Assembly: GCA_016873635.1 (NCBI GenBank)
Contig: VGWJ01000030.1
Coordinates: forward strand, 1-36,640
DNA: 36,640 nt
From: Lentisphaerota bacterium
Lineage (GTDB): Bacteria; Verrucomicrobiota; Kiritimatiellia; UBA8416; VGWJ01
Direction of reading: 5' to 3'
The notes beneath the pieces are model-generated. The model did not search any database and was not told where the DNA came from. It saw only the letters and a list, made by a program, of their open reading frames with translations. This document shows positions 22,734 through 29,978 of the stretch, one piece after another (the stretch's first letter is position 1; each line of letters opens with the position of its first letter). Position numbers and translations under genes: made by a program.

Positions 22734-24968
22734 CTATTGATTGGCGATGCGACGCCCGCCGCCCGGCGCCTCCGGCGCGACCCGCATACGTTCGCGCGGA
22801 ACGACCCGGAAGAGGAAACCGCCGATCTCCACGGGAGCGCCGTTGGTAAGCTGGAACGGCCCGTAGGTGCGCCCCGTGCTGTCCGAGAGCATACGGAAGG
22901 ATCCGTCCGGCAGCCAGTCGACGGTCAGCGAGGCGCGTCCGACCCTGACGATCGCGGGCCGGCCCTGCGACAGCGTTCCGTACTCCGCGCCCGAACGCGT
23001 GTAGCGCAGGCGGAACTCCGGCTCGACGCCTCCCGTGCGGGGTTGCGCGAAGAGCATGAGCTGCGCCTTGGCGTGCAGCGACGCCAGCCAGTAGTCCTGG
23101 AGGGTGTCAACCTTGTCCGCCGCGGATACGTCGCGGGCGAACTCCGCCGAGCAGAAGTACAGGATCGATTCCACGCAGGGAATGCCCTCCCGCTGGCAGT
23201 CCCGGATAGCCCGCAAGGCGTTGCCGCGGGCGGTCTTGAGCATGCCCGGCAGCGCTCCGCTTCGCGTGTACGCCGCCTTGCCGTCGCCCAGGAAGGCCAC
23301 GCCCAGTTCGCTCCAGCGGACGATCGAAGCGGCGAAATCCGCGAGGGCCTCGATGTACAGCTGGATGGCCGCCGCGGCCAGGCAGGGGTCGTGCGTTCCC
23401 GCCGCCGCCGCGTCGCGCACGCGGCGGTGCAGCGTCTCCAGATAAGGAAGGGCGTATACGGCGGTCATGCAGTCGTGGTCGTGGCGGCGGATCAAGCCCC
23501 AGATCGTATCGAGCGGCGTCTCGCGTTCGTGCGCGAGGTTGGGCACCGTTTCTTCGCGGAAGCTGTTGTCGGCCGCGAGCAGCGCGGAATAGAAGAGGTT
23601 CTCGATTTCGGCGTGGGAAGGTTGAACGGTCAGGTCCGCGTCCCGCACCAGCGCGTCGAGCGCCAGGACATGCCGGACGGCCTGCTCGGCCTCCAGGTAC
23701 GACATGTTCGCGCGCAGGAGCATGGCGCCGCCGCCGCCCGCCGGGTCTTCGGTCGCGGAATCATCCGGCGGGCCGTCCGGGAGGGCCGCGGCGGCGGACG
23801 CCTGGAACATCGCGGCATAGGCGTCGGCAGCGGGCCTCCGGCCGACGCGGCTGGCAAACTGGCTGCCCGCCAGGGACAGCCCCTCGGCGCGCAGGCGCGC
23901 GTACATGGAGGGGAAATCCGGCACGGCGGCGAAGAGGCGCGCCGCTTCCTCGCCGCAGCGGGCAGGCGCCTCTTCCGCGGAGATGGTGCGGAGAAACCGT
24001 TGCGTGCGTTCCCAGGCAAGCAGGGAGCGCTCGGCGGAACACATGCCCGCCGCCGCCGGATAGAGGTAGCCGGCGGCGAAGGACGAATGCGCGTCGGCGA
24101 GCGCGCGCGCGGTGCGGCGTCCGATTGCCGACATCCAGAAGGAGCGCCACTGCTCCATATCCAGCTGCGCGTTGGCGCCCTTGAATTCCTGGCGATGCCG
24201 CTCGTACTGCTCGATCAGGTGTTCGCGCAGTTCCGGGGGAAGCGGGAGTTCCTCGGGCAGGTTCTCCCTGACGGTTTCCCTTCCGTGGACTTCCCGGTAG
24301 GCGCTGCCGATGTCGGTCACGGGGACGTAGCGGATGCCGCGACGGCGGGCCAAGCGGAAGAGGTCAACGGGCCTGCCGGTGGCGGACTCTTTTTCGAACT
24401 CCAGGCCGGAGGGCCCCAGGAAGCGCTTCTTGCCGGCGCGGGCGGCGGCCTCGATCTTCTGGGGCAGGTTGGCGACGCGTCCCACGGTACCGTCGGGGAG
24501 AATGCTGCCCGTGAACGCAAAATCGTCGGGCATGGCGCGGCCGTCCAGGGCGCTCATGATCGCTAGGCAGAACATGCCGCCGGCGCTGGGCCCGTCCATG
24601 CGTCCGTCGAGGCTGAAGGTCAGGGTCACGCCGGCGAGCGAGTCGTTGGCTTCCAGCGCGGCGATGACCGCGGCCAGCCACGCCGAGGCGCGCAGGGACG
24701 GCCCGGCGCCCGAGGGTGTGTCCTCGACCACCGACACGCGCAGCGGCTGATCCGTCCGGTTCGTGCGGCTGCAGGCGAAGGACACGCGCTGCAGCCGGCC
24801 GACCGGATCCCGGCCAGGGCGTTCGCGCTCGACGGTGAGCACCGGCAGCGAAGCTTCGTATTGCCAGGCGCGGCAAACGTGGGCCGCGGAAAGGGCGAAG
24901 ACCAGGGCCAGGGCGTGGGGCGCGAGGCCGGCGCGAACGCGGGCCGATGGCAGGTTGCTTCCGCTCAA
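22734..24968 (-). CDS. Secreted Lon-like (S16) Ser/Lys protease
   Basis: A 744-aa protein with an N-terminal secretion signal (hydrophobic segment about 15-30). A Lon-type proteolytic domain without any ATPase follows: LTFSLDGRMDGPSAGG carries S128, and TVGRVANLPQKIEAA carries K171. The 43-residue Ser-Lys spacing equals that of E. coli Lon (S679-K722). The remaining 550 residues are mostly helical, with Ala-rich segments and a low-complexity DDSATEDPAGGGG linker, and end in a beta-rich domain. That architecture is not one I recognise. The start is TTG at 24968, overlapping the stop of the preceding degenerate frame as TTGA. Periplasmic or surface location is inferred from the signal. Partner and substrate are unknown. 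Confidence 0.72.
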   Translation of the reverse strand: MSGSNLPSARVRAGLAPHALALVFALSAAHVCRAWQYEASLPVLTVERERPGRDPVGRLQRVSFACSRTNRTDQPLRVSVVEDTPSGAGPSLRASAWLAAVIAALEANDSLAGVTLTFSLDGRMDGPSAGGMFCLAIMSALDGRAMPDDFAFTGSILPDGTVGRVANLPQKIEAAARAGKKRFLGPSGLEFEKESATGRPVDLFRLARRRGIRYVPVTDIGSAYREVHGRETVRENLPEELPLPPELREHLIEQYERHRQEFKGANAQLDMEQWRSFWMSAIGRRTARALADAHSSFAAGYLYPAAAGMCSAERSLLAWERTQRFLRTISAEEAPARCGEEAARLFAAVPDFPSMYARLRAEGLSLAGSQFASRVGRRPAADAYAAMFQASAAAALPDGPPDDSATEDPAGGGGAMLLRANMSYLEAEQAVRHVLALDALVRDADLTVQPSHAEIENLFYSALLAADNSFREETVPNLAHERETPLDTIWGLIRRHDHDCMTAVYALPYLETLHRRVRDAAAAGTHDPCLAAAAIQLYIEALADFAASIVRWSELGVAFLGDGKAAYTRSGALPGMLKTARGNALRAIRDCQREGIPCVESILYFCSAEFARDVSAADKVDTLQDYWLASLHAKAQLMLFAQPRTGGVEPEFRLRYTRSGAEYGTLSQGRPAIVRVGRASLTVDWLPDGSFRMLSDSTGRTYGPFQLTNGAPVEIGGFLFRVVPRERMRVAPEAPGGGRRIANQ

Positions 24969-25105
24969 TTTGCCTGTCCGCCCTTCGTGACGAGCCTTGC
25001 GATCTCGGCGCGGGCTTCGTCTTCGATGGCCACGAACTCGATGCCCGTGTCGTAGGTCGTCTCGCCGCCGATCACGTACGCCTGGCAGTCGTTGCTTTCC
25101 ACGCG
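24965..25105 (-). pseudogene. PilZ-like C-terminal remnant
   Basis: The last 47 codons of an open minus-strand frame encode GRVESNDCQAYVIGGETTY followed by DTGIEFVAIEDEARAEIARLV, which resembles the end of a PilZ domain (GieFv...e.r..i..fl). Upstream of about 25105 the frame turns into non-protein-like sequence, and no PilZ N-terminal RxxxR motif is seen, so the gene looks truncated. It overlaps the TTG start of the Lon-like gene by four bases, suggesting the two were once coupled. The family call is tentative. Confidence 0.35.
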
Positions 25106-25225
25106 GCCCTCCGGATGCAAGCCTCGCGCTGCGCTTGCCGGTGTGCGTCGTCCAGTATGCCCCTGCCGGGCGCCCGCCGTAAAGAGAAACGGCGGTCGGG
25201 GGGTAACTTCCCCTGTTCGACGCTC

Positions 25226-25251
25226 GCTAAGCGCTGTCGACGCTAAGCGCT
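25226..25251 (+). promoter_or_regulatory. Tandem 10-bp direct repeat, operator candidate
   Basis: GCTAAGCGCT occurs at 25226-25235 and again at 25242-25251, 16 bases apart, each preceded by a nearby CGACGCT. The second copy ends on the first base of the -35 hexamer of the promoter that follows. This arrangement fits a binding site for a repressor or activator of the downstream cluster. The regulator is unknown. Confidence 0.4.
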
Positions 25252-25279
25252 TGAATCGCAGCACGGTTCCGATTAGTCT
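25251..25279 (+). promoter_or_regulatory. Promoter candidate for the GYF/ExeA cluster
   Basis: TTGAAT (25251-25256), exactly 17 bases, TAGTCT (25274-25279). A start near 25286 gives a leader of about 60 bases to the ATG at 25345. The 25106-25225 stretch upstream shows no gene. Confidence 0.5.
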
Positions 25280-25344
25280 GGGCAGGGCAAAGGCGCGGCA
25301 TGCCGTGGCGCGTCCCGACGCGCCGCGGAGGCGAAAAGGCACAC

Positions 25345-26967
25345 ATGAGAGCCAGACAGCGCATCTACAGGGACGCGAACTGGGAGAAGGAAACCTGGTA
25401 CCTGAAGACGAAGGTCGGCAGCCAGTTCGGACCGTTCACCACCGAGATGCTGCGCGACCTGGCGGCCAGGGCCCGGCTGGCGCCGGACAGCGTCATCTCC
25501 CAGGATAAGCAGACGTGGATTCCGGTCCACACGCTCCCGTCGCTGGGCATGATATGGATGGCGTACGCGGGCAACGGTTCGCAATTCGGGCCGTTCAACC
25601 TGATGGCGGCCTCCCGGCTGGTGCAGATGGGCCGGTTGAGCCGCGATTGCGTGCTGGCCAATACCGCGACCGGGAAGACCGTTCCCCTGACCGCCTTGAT
25701 CAAGGCCGAAGCCCTGGCCGATCTGTCCATGCACGCCGTGCCCGACGAATCCGACAATGCCGACGAAGAGCCTGCGGCGGAGACGCCTGTCGCGCCCGGC
25801 CAGAAGGACGAACCGCAGCCGCAGAAGGCCGGCTGGTGGTATCTGCGCCTTCCGGGCGGAAAGGTGTACGGCACCTTTCCGCAGGAGACCCTGAGGGAAT
25901 GGGCGGTGCAGGGACGCGTTCTGCCCGACAGCGAGGTCTCGGCGGACAGGGATCACTGGCAGCCCATCGACGCCCTGGAAGGGATCGGGATGGACTGGAC
26001 CGTGCAGCTCAAGGATGGCAGGGACTACGGCCCTTTCAACATCCTTGCCACGCCCGTGCTGGTCAAGCGCGGGATCATCACGCCGGAATCCGTGGTCAGG
26101 AACAGGATCAGCGGAAAGAGCATCCAGGTGGCCCAGTTGCTCGCGGGCGGGGAAGTTTCGGACACCGCGGTTAAACCCGAGCCGGCCGCGGTGAAGGCCG
26201 AAGACACGGCGCCGGCCGCGTTGCGGCAAGTCAGGCAGGCGGAGCTGCAAATGCCGGCGCTGGGCCGGACAGCCCGGGAAGAAGAGGAGAAACTGACCGC
26301 GCGGGTAACCCAGCTTCAGCAGGATCTGGGAACAGTGCGCGGCGAACTCGAGCGCGAACGCGAAACCCGTTTCAGAGCGGAACGGACGCTCGAGCGCTTG
26401 CGTGAAGAAACGCCCGCCGCGCCGCCGCCGCCGGATGCGGATCCCGCCGCCCGGCTGCTGGCGGACTGGCACCTCAAGCTGGCCGACGGGACGGTCTACG
26501 GACCGGCGAAACTGTCCATGCTGCGCGAGTGGGCCGCCCAGAGCCGGATCGGGCCGGATTCCGAGGTCTCCACGGATCGCAGCCGCTGGGTCGCGGCGCG
26601 TGACGTTCCGGAACTGGACATGGATTGGCTCGTTCTTGACAGCGACGGGACCGCGGACGGCCCGTATAACCTGTCGGTTGTCGCGGAAATGCTGGCGCAG
26701 AAGACGATTACACCCGAAACCATCGTCAAACACCGGCTTGGCGGAAAGACGCGGCCGGCAGCCGATCTGCCCGCTTCGGAATTGGCTTGCCTGCAGGAGC
26801 GCATTGGCCTATTGGAACGTCGGTTGGCGGCGCGGGCGGCGGACAGCGAAACCGCGGGCATGCCCGGCATCCCCGGCCGTCGCGTGTCCGAGCAGATCCG
26901 GCGGCGGCTGTACGGGACGAAGGCGGGCGATGCCGGGCCGCGCAAGGCGAGCGCCGTCGGAGCCTGA
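25345..26967 (+). CDS. Six-unit GYF_2 (DUF4339)-repeat protein
   Basis: A 540-aa protein built from three double modules at about residues 18-123, 164-270 and 372-475. In each, the first half is a recognisable GYF_2/DUF4339 domain (W-x-L...YG-x-F...LREWA...PDSEVS...W). The second half starts about two residues after a GM-x-W, reads DG..YGPFN...P-E-x-V...GK, and lacks the closing W. An acidic Pro-rich linker separates modules 1 and 2; a charged coiled coil (about 300-358) separates 2 and 3. No signal peptide or membrane segment is visible. GYF_2 domains are thought to bind protein partners, so a cytoplasmic scaffold is the best guess. AAAAGG precedes the ATG at 25345. Confidence 0.8.
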   Translation: MRARQRIYRDANWEKETWYLKTKVGSQFGPFTTEMLRDLAARARLAPDSVISQDKQTWIPVHTLPSLGMIWMAYAGNGSQFGPFNLMAASRLVQMGRLSRDCVLANTATGKTVPLTALIKAEALADLSMHAVPDESDNADEEPAAETPVAPGQKDEPQPQKAGWWYLRLPGGKVYGTFPQETLREWAVQGRVLPDSEVSADRDHWQPIDALEGIGMDWTVQLKDGRDYGPFNILATPVLVKRGIITPESVVRNRISGKSIQVAQLLAGGEVSDTAVKPEPAAVKAEDTAPAALRQVRQAELQMPALGRTAREEEEKLTARVTQLQQDLGTVRGELERERETRFRAERTLERLREETPAAPPPPDADPAARLLADWHLKLADGTVYGPAKLSMLREWAAQSRIGPDSEVSTDRSRWVAARDVPELDMDWLVLDSDGTADGPYNLSVVAEMLAQKTITPETIVKHRLGGKTRPAADLPASELACLQERIGLLERRLAARAADSETAGMPGIPGRRVSEQIRRRLYGTKAGDAGPRKASAVGA

Positions 26968-26970
26968 CAC

Positions 26971-28311
26971 ATGTCCAGGATGTACGCCGAATTGCGCCCG
27001 AAGAGCCGTGACGAGCGGGACGGACGCACGGGCGGCGATTCCCGGCAGAAGCCGCGGCTTGCGGTGACCGGACAGGCGGAACTCCTCAAGTACATCGAAG
27101 CGCTGGAACGCAAGGAGCAAAGGGCCGTCCCGCGGAAACAGGAAGCCGGAGCCCTGCCACGGTCCGCCGGCGGGGAGGCGGACGACGAAAGCGGGGCGGG
27201 GTGGTCCATCTCCGAGGCCGTTGCCGCCACGGAGCGGGCCCTCCTGGAGCGGGTGCGCGCCCTGCGCGAGAAGGCCTGCGCCGCGGAAGCCCAGAGCCAG
27301 GTTCTGACGCAGGAACTCGCCACCCGGGAGAAGGAAAGCCGGGCCGAAACCGCCGCCCACGCGCGCCGCGTGAGCGAACTGGAGGCCGCCTGCGGCCAGG
27401 CGCTTGCCCGGGCGGAGGAGGCGCGGGCGGCGCTGGGACGGCGTGAGCAGGAACTGCGGGACGAGGCGGCGGCGCAGGAAGGCCGGCTGTCCGCGGCCGA
27501 GGAGCAGATCGCCCGGCTGAGACGGGAAACTGCCGCGGCCGAAGCGCGCGCGACGGAAAGCGCGGCCGCGGCCGGGAACGAACGCGAGCATTGCCGCGCG
27601 CTGAGCAGCGAGATTGCGGCGCTGAAAACGATGTGCGCCGCCCGGCTGGAGCAGATAGGCCGGCTCCGCGCGGCCCGCGCGAAGCAGGACGAATGCTGGG
27701 AGGAAATCGACGGCTCGCTGGGCGAGATCGAGCGGTCTCTGGCGGAGAGCGACGCCGCGCCGGAGCACGCGCGGATCTGGCGCCTGAGGCTGGGGGATGG
27801 AGCCGTCTACGGCCCGGCCAGTATCGCGGATCTCCGCCGATGGGCGGCGGATTGCCGGATCGGGCCCGACCACGAGGTGTCGGACGAAACGGGGAATTGG
27901 CGGCCGGCATACCGCCTGGACGGCCTGGGCATGACGTGGACTGTTCCGCTCGTGAACGGGCGCGCCTGGGGACCGTTGCATATCTCGGCCGCGAGCGCGC
28001 TCCTTGCCGACGGCGTCGTGGCTCCGGACGGGGAGGCCAGCGATGCGGCCACGGGCATCCGCTGCAGGGGACGGGATCTCGCGGGGCTGGAATTGAAAGC
28101 GTTGCGGGAAGAGATCGAAAGACTGGCCGAAACGACGGCGGCCGGAAACGGAACCGCGGCGGAGCTCAACAGCCGCGTGCGGCGGATGAAGGGAATCGTG
28201 GAGCGCGTGCGCCGGCTCGAGGAAGCGTCGGCCGCCAAACCCGAAACGGCCGATCGACAGGCGCCTCCCGTACGGAGGCCCGCTCTGCGAAGCACATCTT
28301 CGTTGCCATGA
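26971..28311 (+). CDS. Coiled-coil protein with one GYF_2 double module
   Basis: A 446-aa protein starting three bases after the previous stop. It has a basic N-terminus, a long Ala/Glu/Arg-rich coiled coil (about 85-255), one GYF_2 double module (about 268-370: RIWRLRLGDGAVYGPASIADL, then GMTWTVPLVNGRAWGPLHIS), and a C-terminal helical region with further heptad-like repeats. The module is clearly paralogous to those of the preceding gene, so the pair arose by duplication and domain shuffling. The coiled coil suggests homo- or hetero-oligomers with its neighbour. No membrane segment is seen. The start lacks a ribosome-binding site and probably relies on coupling. Confidence 0.78.
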   Translation: MSRMYAELRPKSRDERDGRTGGDSRQKPRLAVTGQAELLKYIEALERKEQRAVPRKQEAGALPRSAGGEADDESGAGWSISEAVAATERALLERVRALREKACAAEAQSQVLTQELATREKESRAETAAHARRVSELEAACGQALARAEEARAALGRREQELRDEAAAQEGRLSAAEEQIARLRRETAAAEARATESAAAAGNEREHCRALSSEIAALKTMCAARLEQIGRLRAARAKQDECWEEIDGSLGEIERSLAESDAAPEHARIWRLRLGDGAVYGPASIADLRRWAADCRIGPDHEVSDETGNWRPAYRLDGLGMTWTVPLVNGRAWGPLHISAASALLADGVVAPDGEASDAATGIRCRGRDLAGLELKALREEIERLAETTAAGNGTAAELNSRVRRMKGIVERVRRLEEASAAKPETADRQAPPVRRPALRSTSSLP

Positions 28312-28354
28312 AACGTCCTAACGGCTACCAATAGGGCGCCGAAGGAGGATCGCC

Positions 28355-29218
28355 GTGTACCTGGACTTCTACGGGCTGCGGGAACAGCCGTTCAATCTGA
28401 CCAGCGATCCCAGCTTCCTGTACCTGAGCCGTCAGCACGCCGAGGCGCTCGACCAGATCACCTACGGTATCAACCAGCGGAAGGGATTCGTGGAGATGAC
28501 CGGCGAGGTCGGCGCGGGAAAAACCACGGTCTGCAAAGCCATGCTGGAGCGCCTGGATCCTTCCTGCTCCACGGCCTTTGTCATCAATTCCGACCTTCCG
28601 GAGCTGGAGTTGCTCGAAGCGATACTCGACGACTTCGGCCTGAGCGTTCCGCACTGGTCGAAAATCGGCATGCTGCGCGCCCTGATGAATTTCCTGCTGG
28701 AGGAGGCGGAGCGGGGACGCAACGTGGCCGTGATTCTCGACGAGGCGCAGAACCTGGTGCCTTCCTCCCTGGAAATGATCCGCCTGCTGTCGAACCTCGA
28801 AACCAACAAGGAAAAGCTCTTCCAGATCGTGCTGGTCGGACAGCCCGAGCTGTCCCACAAGCTGACGTTTCCGGAGCTCCGCCAGATCCGTCAGCGCATC
28901 TCCGTGCGCTGCCGCCTCAGTCCGCTCAGCGGCGAGGAGGTGGGCAATTACATCCGTCACCGGCTGCGGGTGGCGGGCGACAGCGGCGCGGTTGATTTCA
29001 CCGCCGACGCCATTCAGGGCATCAGCGACTTCTCGTCCGGCATCCCGCGCCTGATCAACGTGGTCTGCGACAAGGCGCTTCTGCTGGGGTTCGTGATGGA
29101 AACGCGAACCATCACGGGACAGCACATCGACCAGTGCATCCTGGAGATCGAAGGCAAACCGTCCGCCATCGACGCCGGTCACTGTCGCCGGCCGGCCGGT
29201 TTTCTGTGCAAGGCGTGA
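28355..29218 (+). CDS. ExeA/GspA-type AAA ATPase
   Basis: A 287-aa ATPase of the ExeA family. MYLDFYGLREQPFNLTSDPSFLYLS is the family's start, followed by Walker A TGEVGAGKTTV, Walker B VAVILDEAQNL, and sensor-region IVLVGQPEL. ExeA/GspA uses ATP to help insert the type II secretin through peptidoglycan, together with GspB. The usual C-terminal transmembrane and peptidoglycan-binding part of full-length ExeA is absent: the protein ends soon after the ATPase domain, so it is a short cytoplasmic version. GTG at 28355 with AAGGAGG seven bases upstream is a strong start. GspB-like coding follows on the same strand. Confidence 0.88.
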   Translation: MYLDFYGLREQPFNLTSDPSFLYLSRQHAEALDQITYGINQRKGFVEMTGEVGAGKTTVCKAMLERLDPSCSTAFVINSDLPELELLEAILDDFGLSVPHWSKIGMLRALMNFLLEEAERGRNVAVILDEAQNLVPSSLEMIRLLSNLETNKEKLFQIVLVGQPELSHKLTFPELRQIRQRISVRCRLSPLSGEEVGNYIRHRLRVAGDSGAVDFTADAIQGISDFSSGIPRLINVVCDKALLLGFVMETRTITGQHIDQCILEIEGKPSAIDAGHCRRPAGFLCKA

Positions 29219-29284
29219 GAGCCGGTCCGGCGGCGATGGCGCCTCGCCGCCCGGCGGTTGCGCGCGACCGGAAGGTCCGACGAG

Positions 29285-29950
29285 ATGAGCATTGTCAGCG
29301 AAGCGCTCAAGAAGGTTGAGAAGACCCGGCGGCCGTACACCATGCCGGAGACCGCCGGCGAACGCCGCGGCGTCTCGCGGGCCGTGCCCGTCGCGGTTAT
29401 CGCTGCCCTGATTATCATCGGCGCGCTGGCCGTGTCGGACATCGTCCGGCGCCGGCCGGCCGGGCCGGTTGTTCCCCCGCCGGCGCCTGAGCCGCCGGAA
29501 GCGATGACGGGCCAGGCCCCTCCTCCCCCGCCGGAAATTGTCCCGGTCGTTCCGCCGCTGTCCCCGGAGGCCGCCCTTCCCGCGGCGCAGGCGGCGCTCC
29601 CGGCCGACGCGATCGCCGCGGCTGATGCGGCCGTGCCCGCCGTCGAACCGGAGGAACTCCCCGCGGTTTCATCATTGTCCGCTTTTCCGCCGGCCGCGGA
29701 ACCTGTGTCCGCATCGACCGAAACCGTGCCGGCGGGAACGCCGCCGGAAGCCGCGGCGGCACAGACGGGGCCCGAGGGCATAACCGTAACCGGCATCGCG
29801 TTCTCGCACAAATCCCGTCTGGCCCTGATCGGCGGACAGATGCTGCAGGAAGGCGAAATCGTTGACGGCTACACAATCAGGGCCATTGACCGGACCACGG
29901 TGACCGTGGAACGCGACGGGCGGACGTACGTCCTGCAGCCCCAGCCTTGA
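29285..29950 (+). CDS. GspB/ExeB-like membrane protein
   Basis: A 221-aa single-pass protein. The cytoplasmic N-terminus MSIVSEALKKVEKTRRP is typical of GspB-type partners of ExeA. A transmembrane helix lies at about 33-53 (AVPVAVIAALIIIGALAV). A Pro/Ala-rich periplasmic spacer covers about 60-165. The C-terminal domain ITVTGIAFSHKSRLALIGGQ...DGYTIRAIDRTTVTVERDG resembles the T2SSB/GspC-like domain. With the preceding ATPase it probably forms an inner-membrane complex working on an envelope-spanning machine. ATG at 29285 gives the expected N-terminus. No secretin or pilin gene lies in this window. Confidence 0.78.
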   Translation: MSIVSEALKKVEKTRRPYTMPETAGERRGVSRAVPVAVIAALIIIGALAVSDIVRRRPAGPVVPPPAPEPPEAMTGQAPPPPPEIVPVVPPLSPEAALPAAQAALPADAIAAADAAVPAVEPEELPAVSSLSAFPPAAEPVSASTETVPAGTPPEAAAAQTGPEGITVTGIAFSHKSRLALIGGQMLQEGEIVDGYTIRAIDRTTVTVERDGRTYVLQPQP

Positions 29951-29978
29951 GCCGTCGCGCCGCCGGGATCCGTCGACC

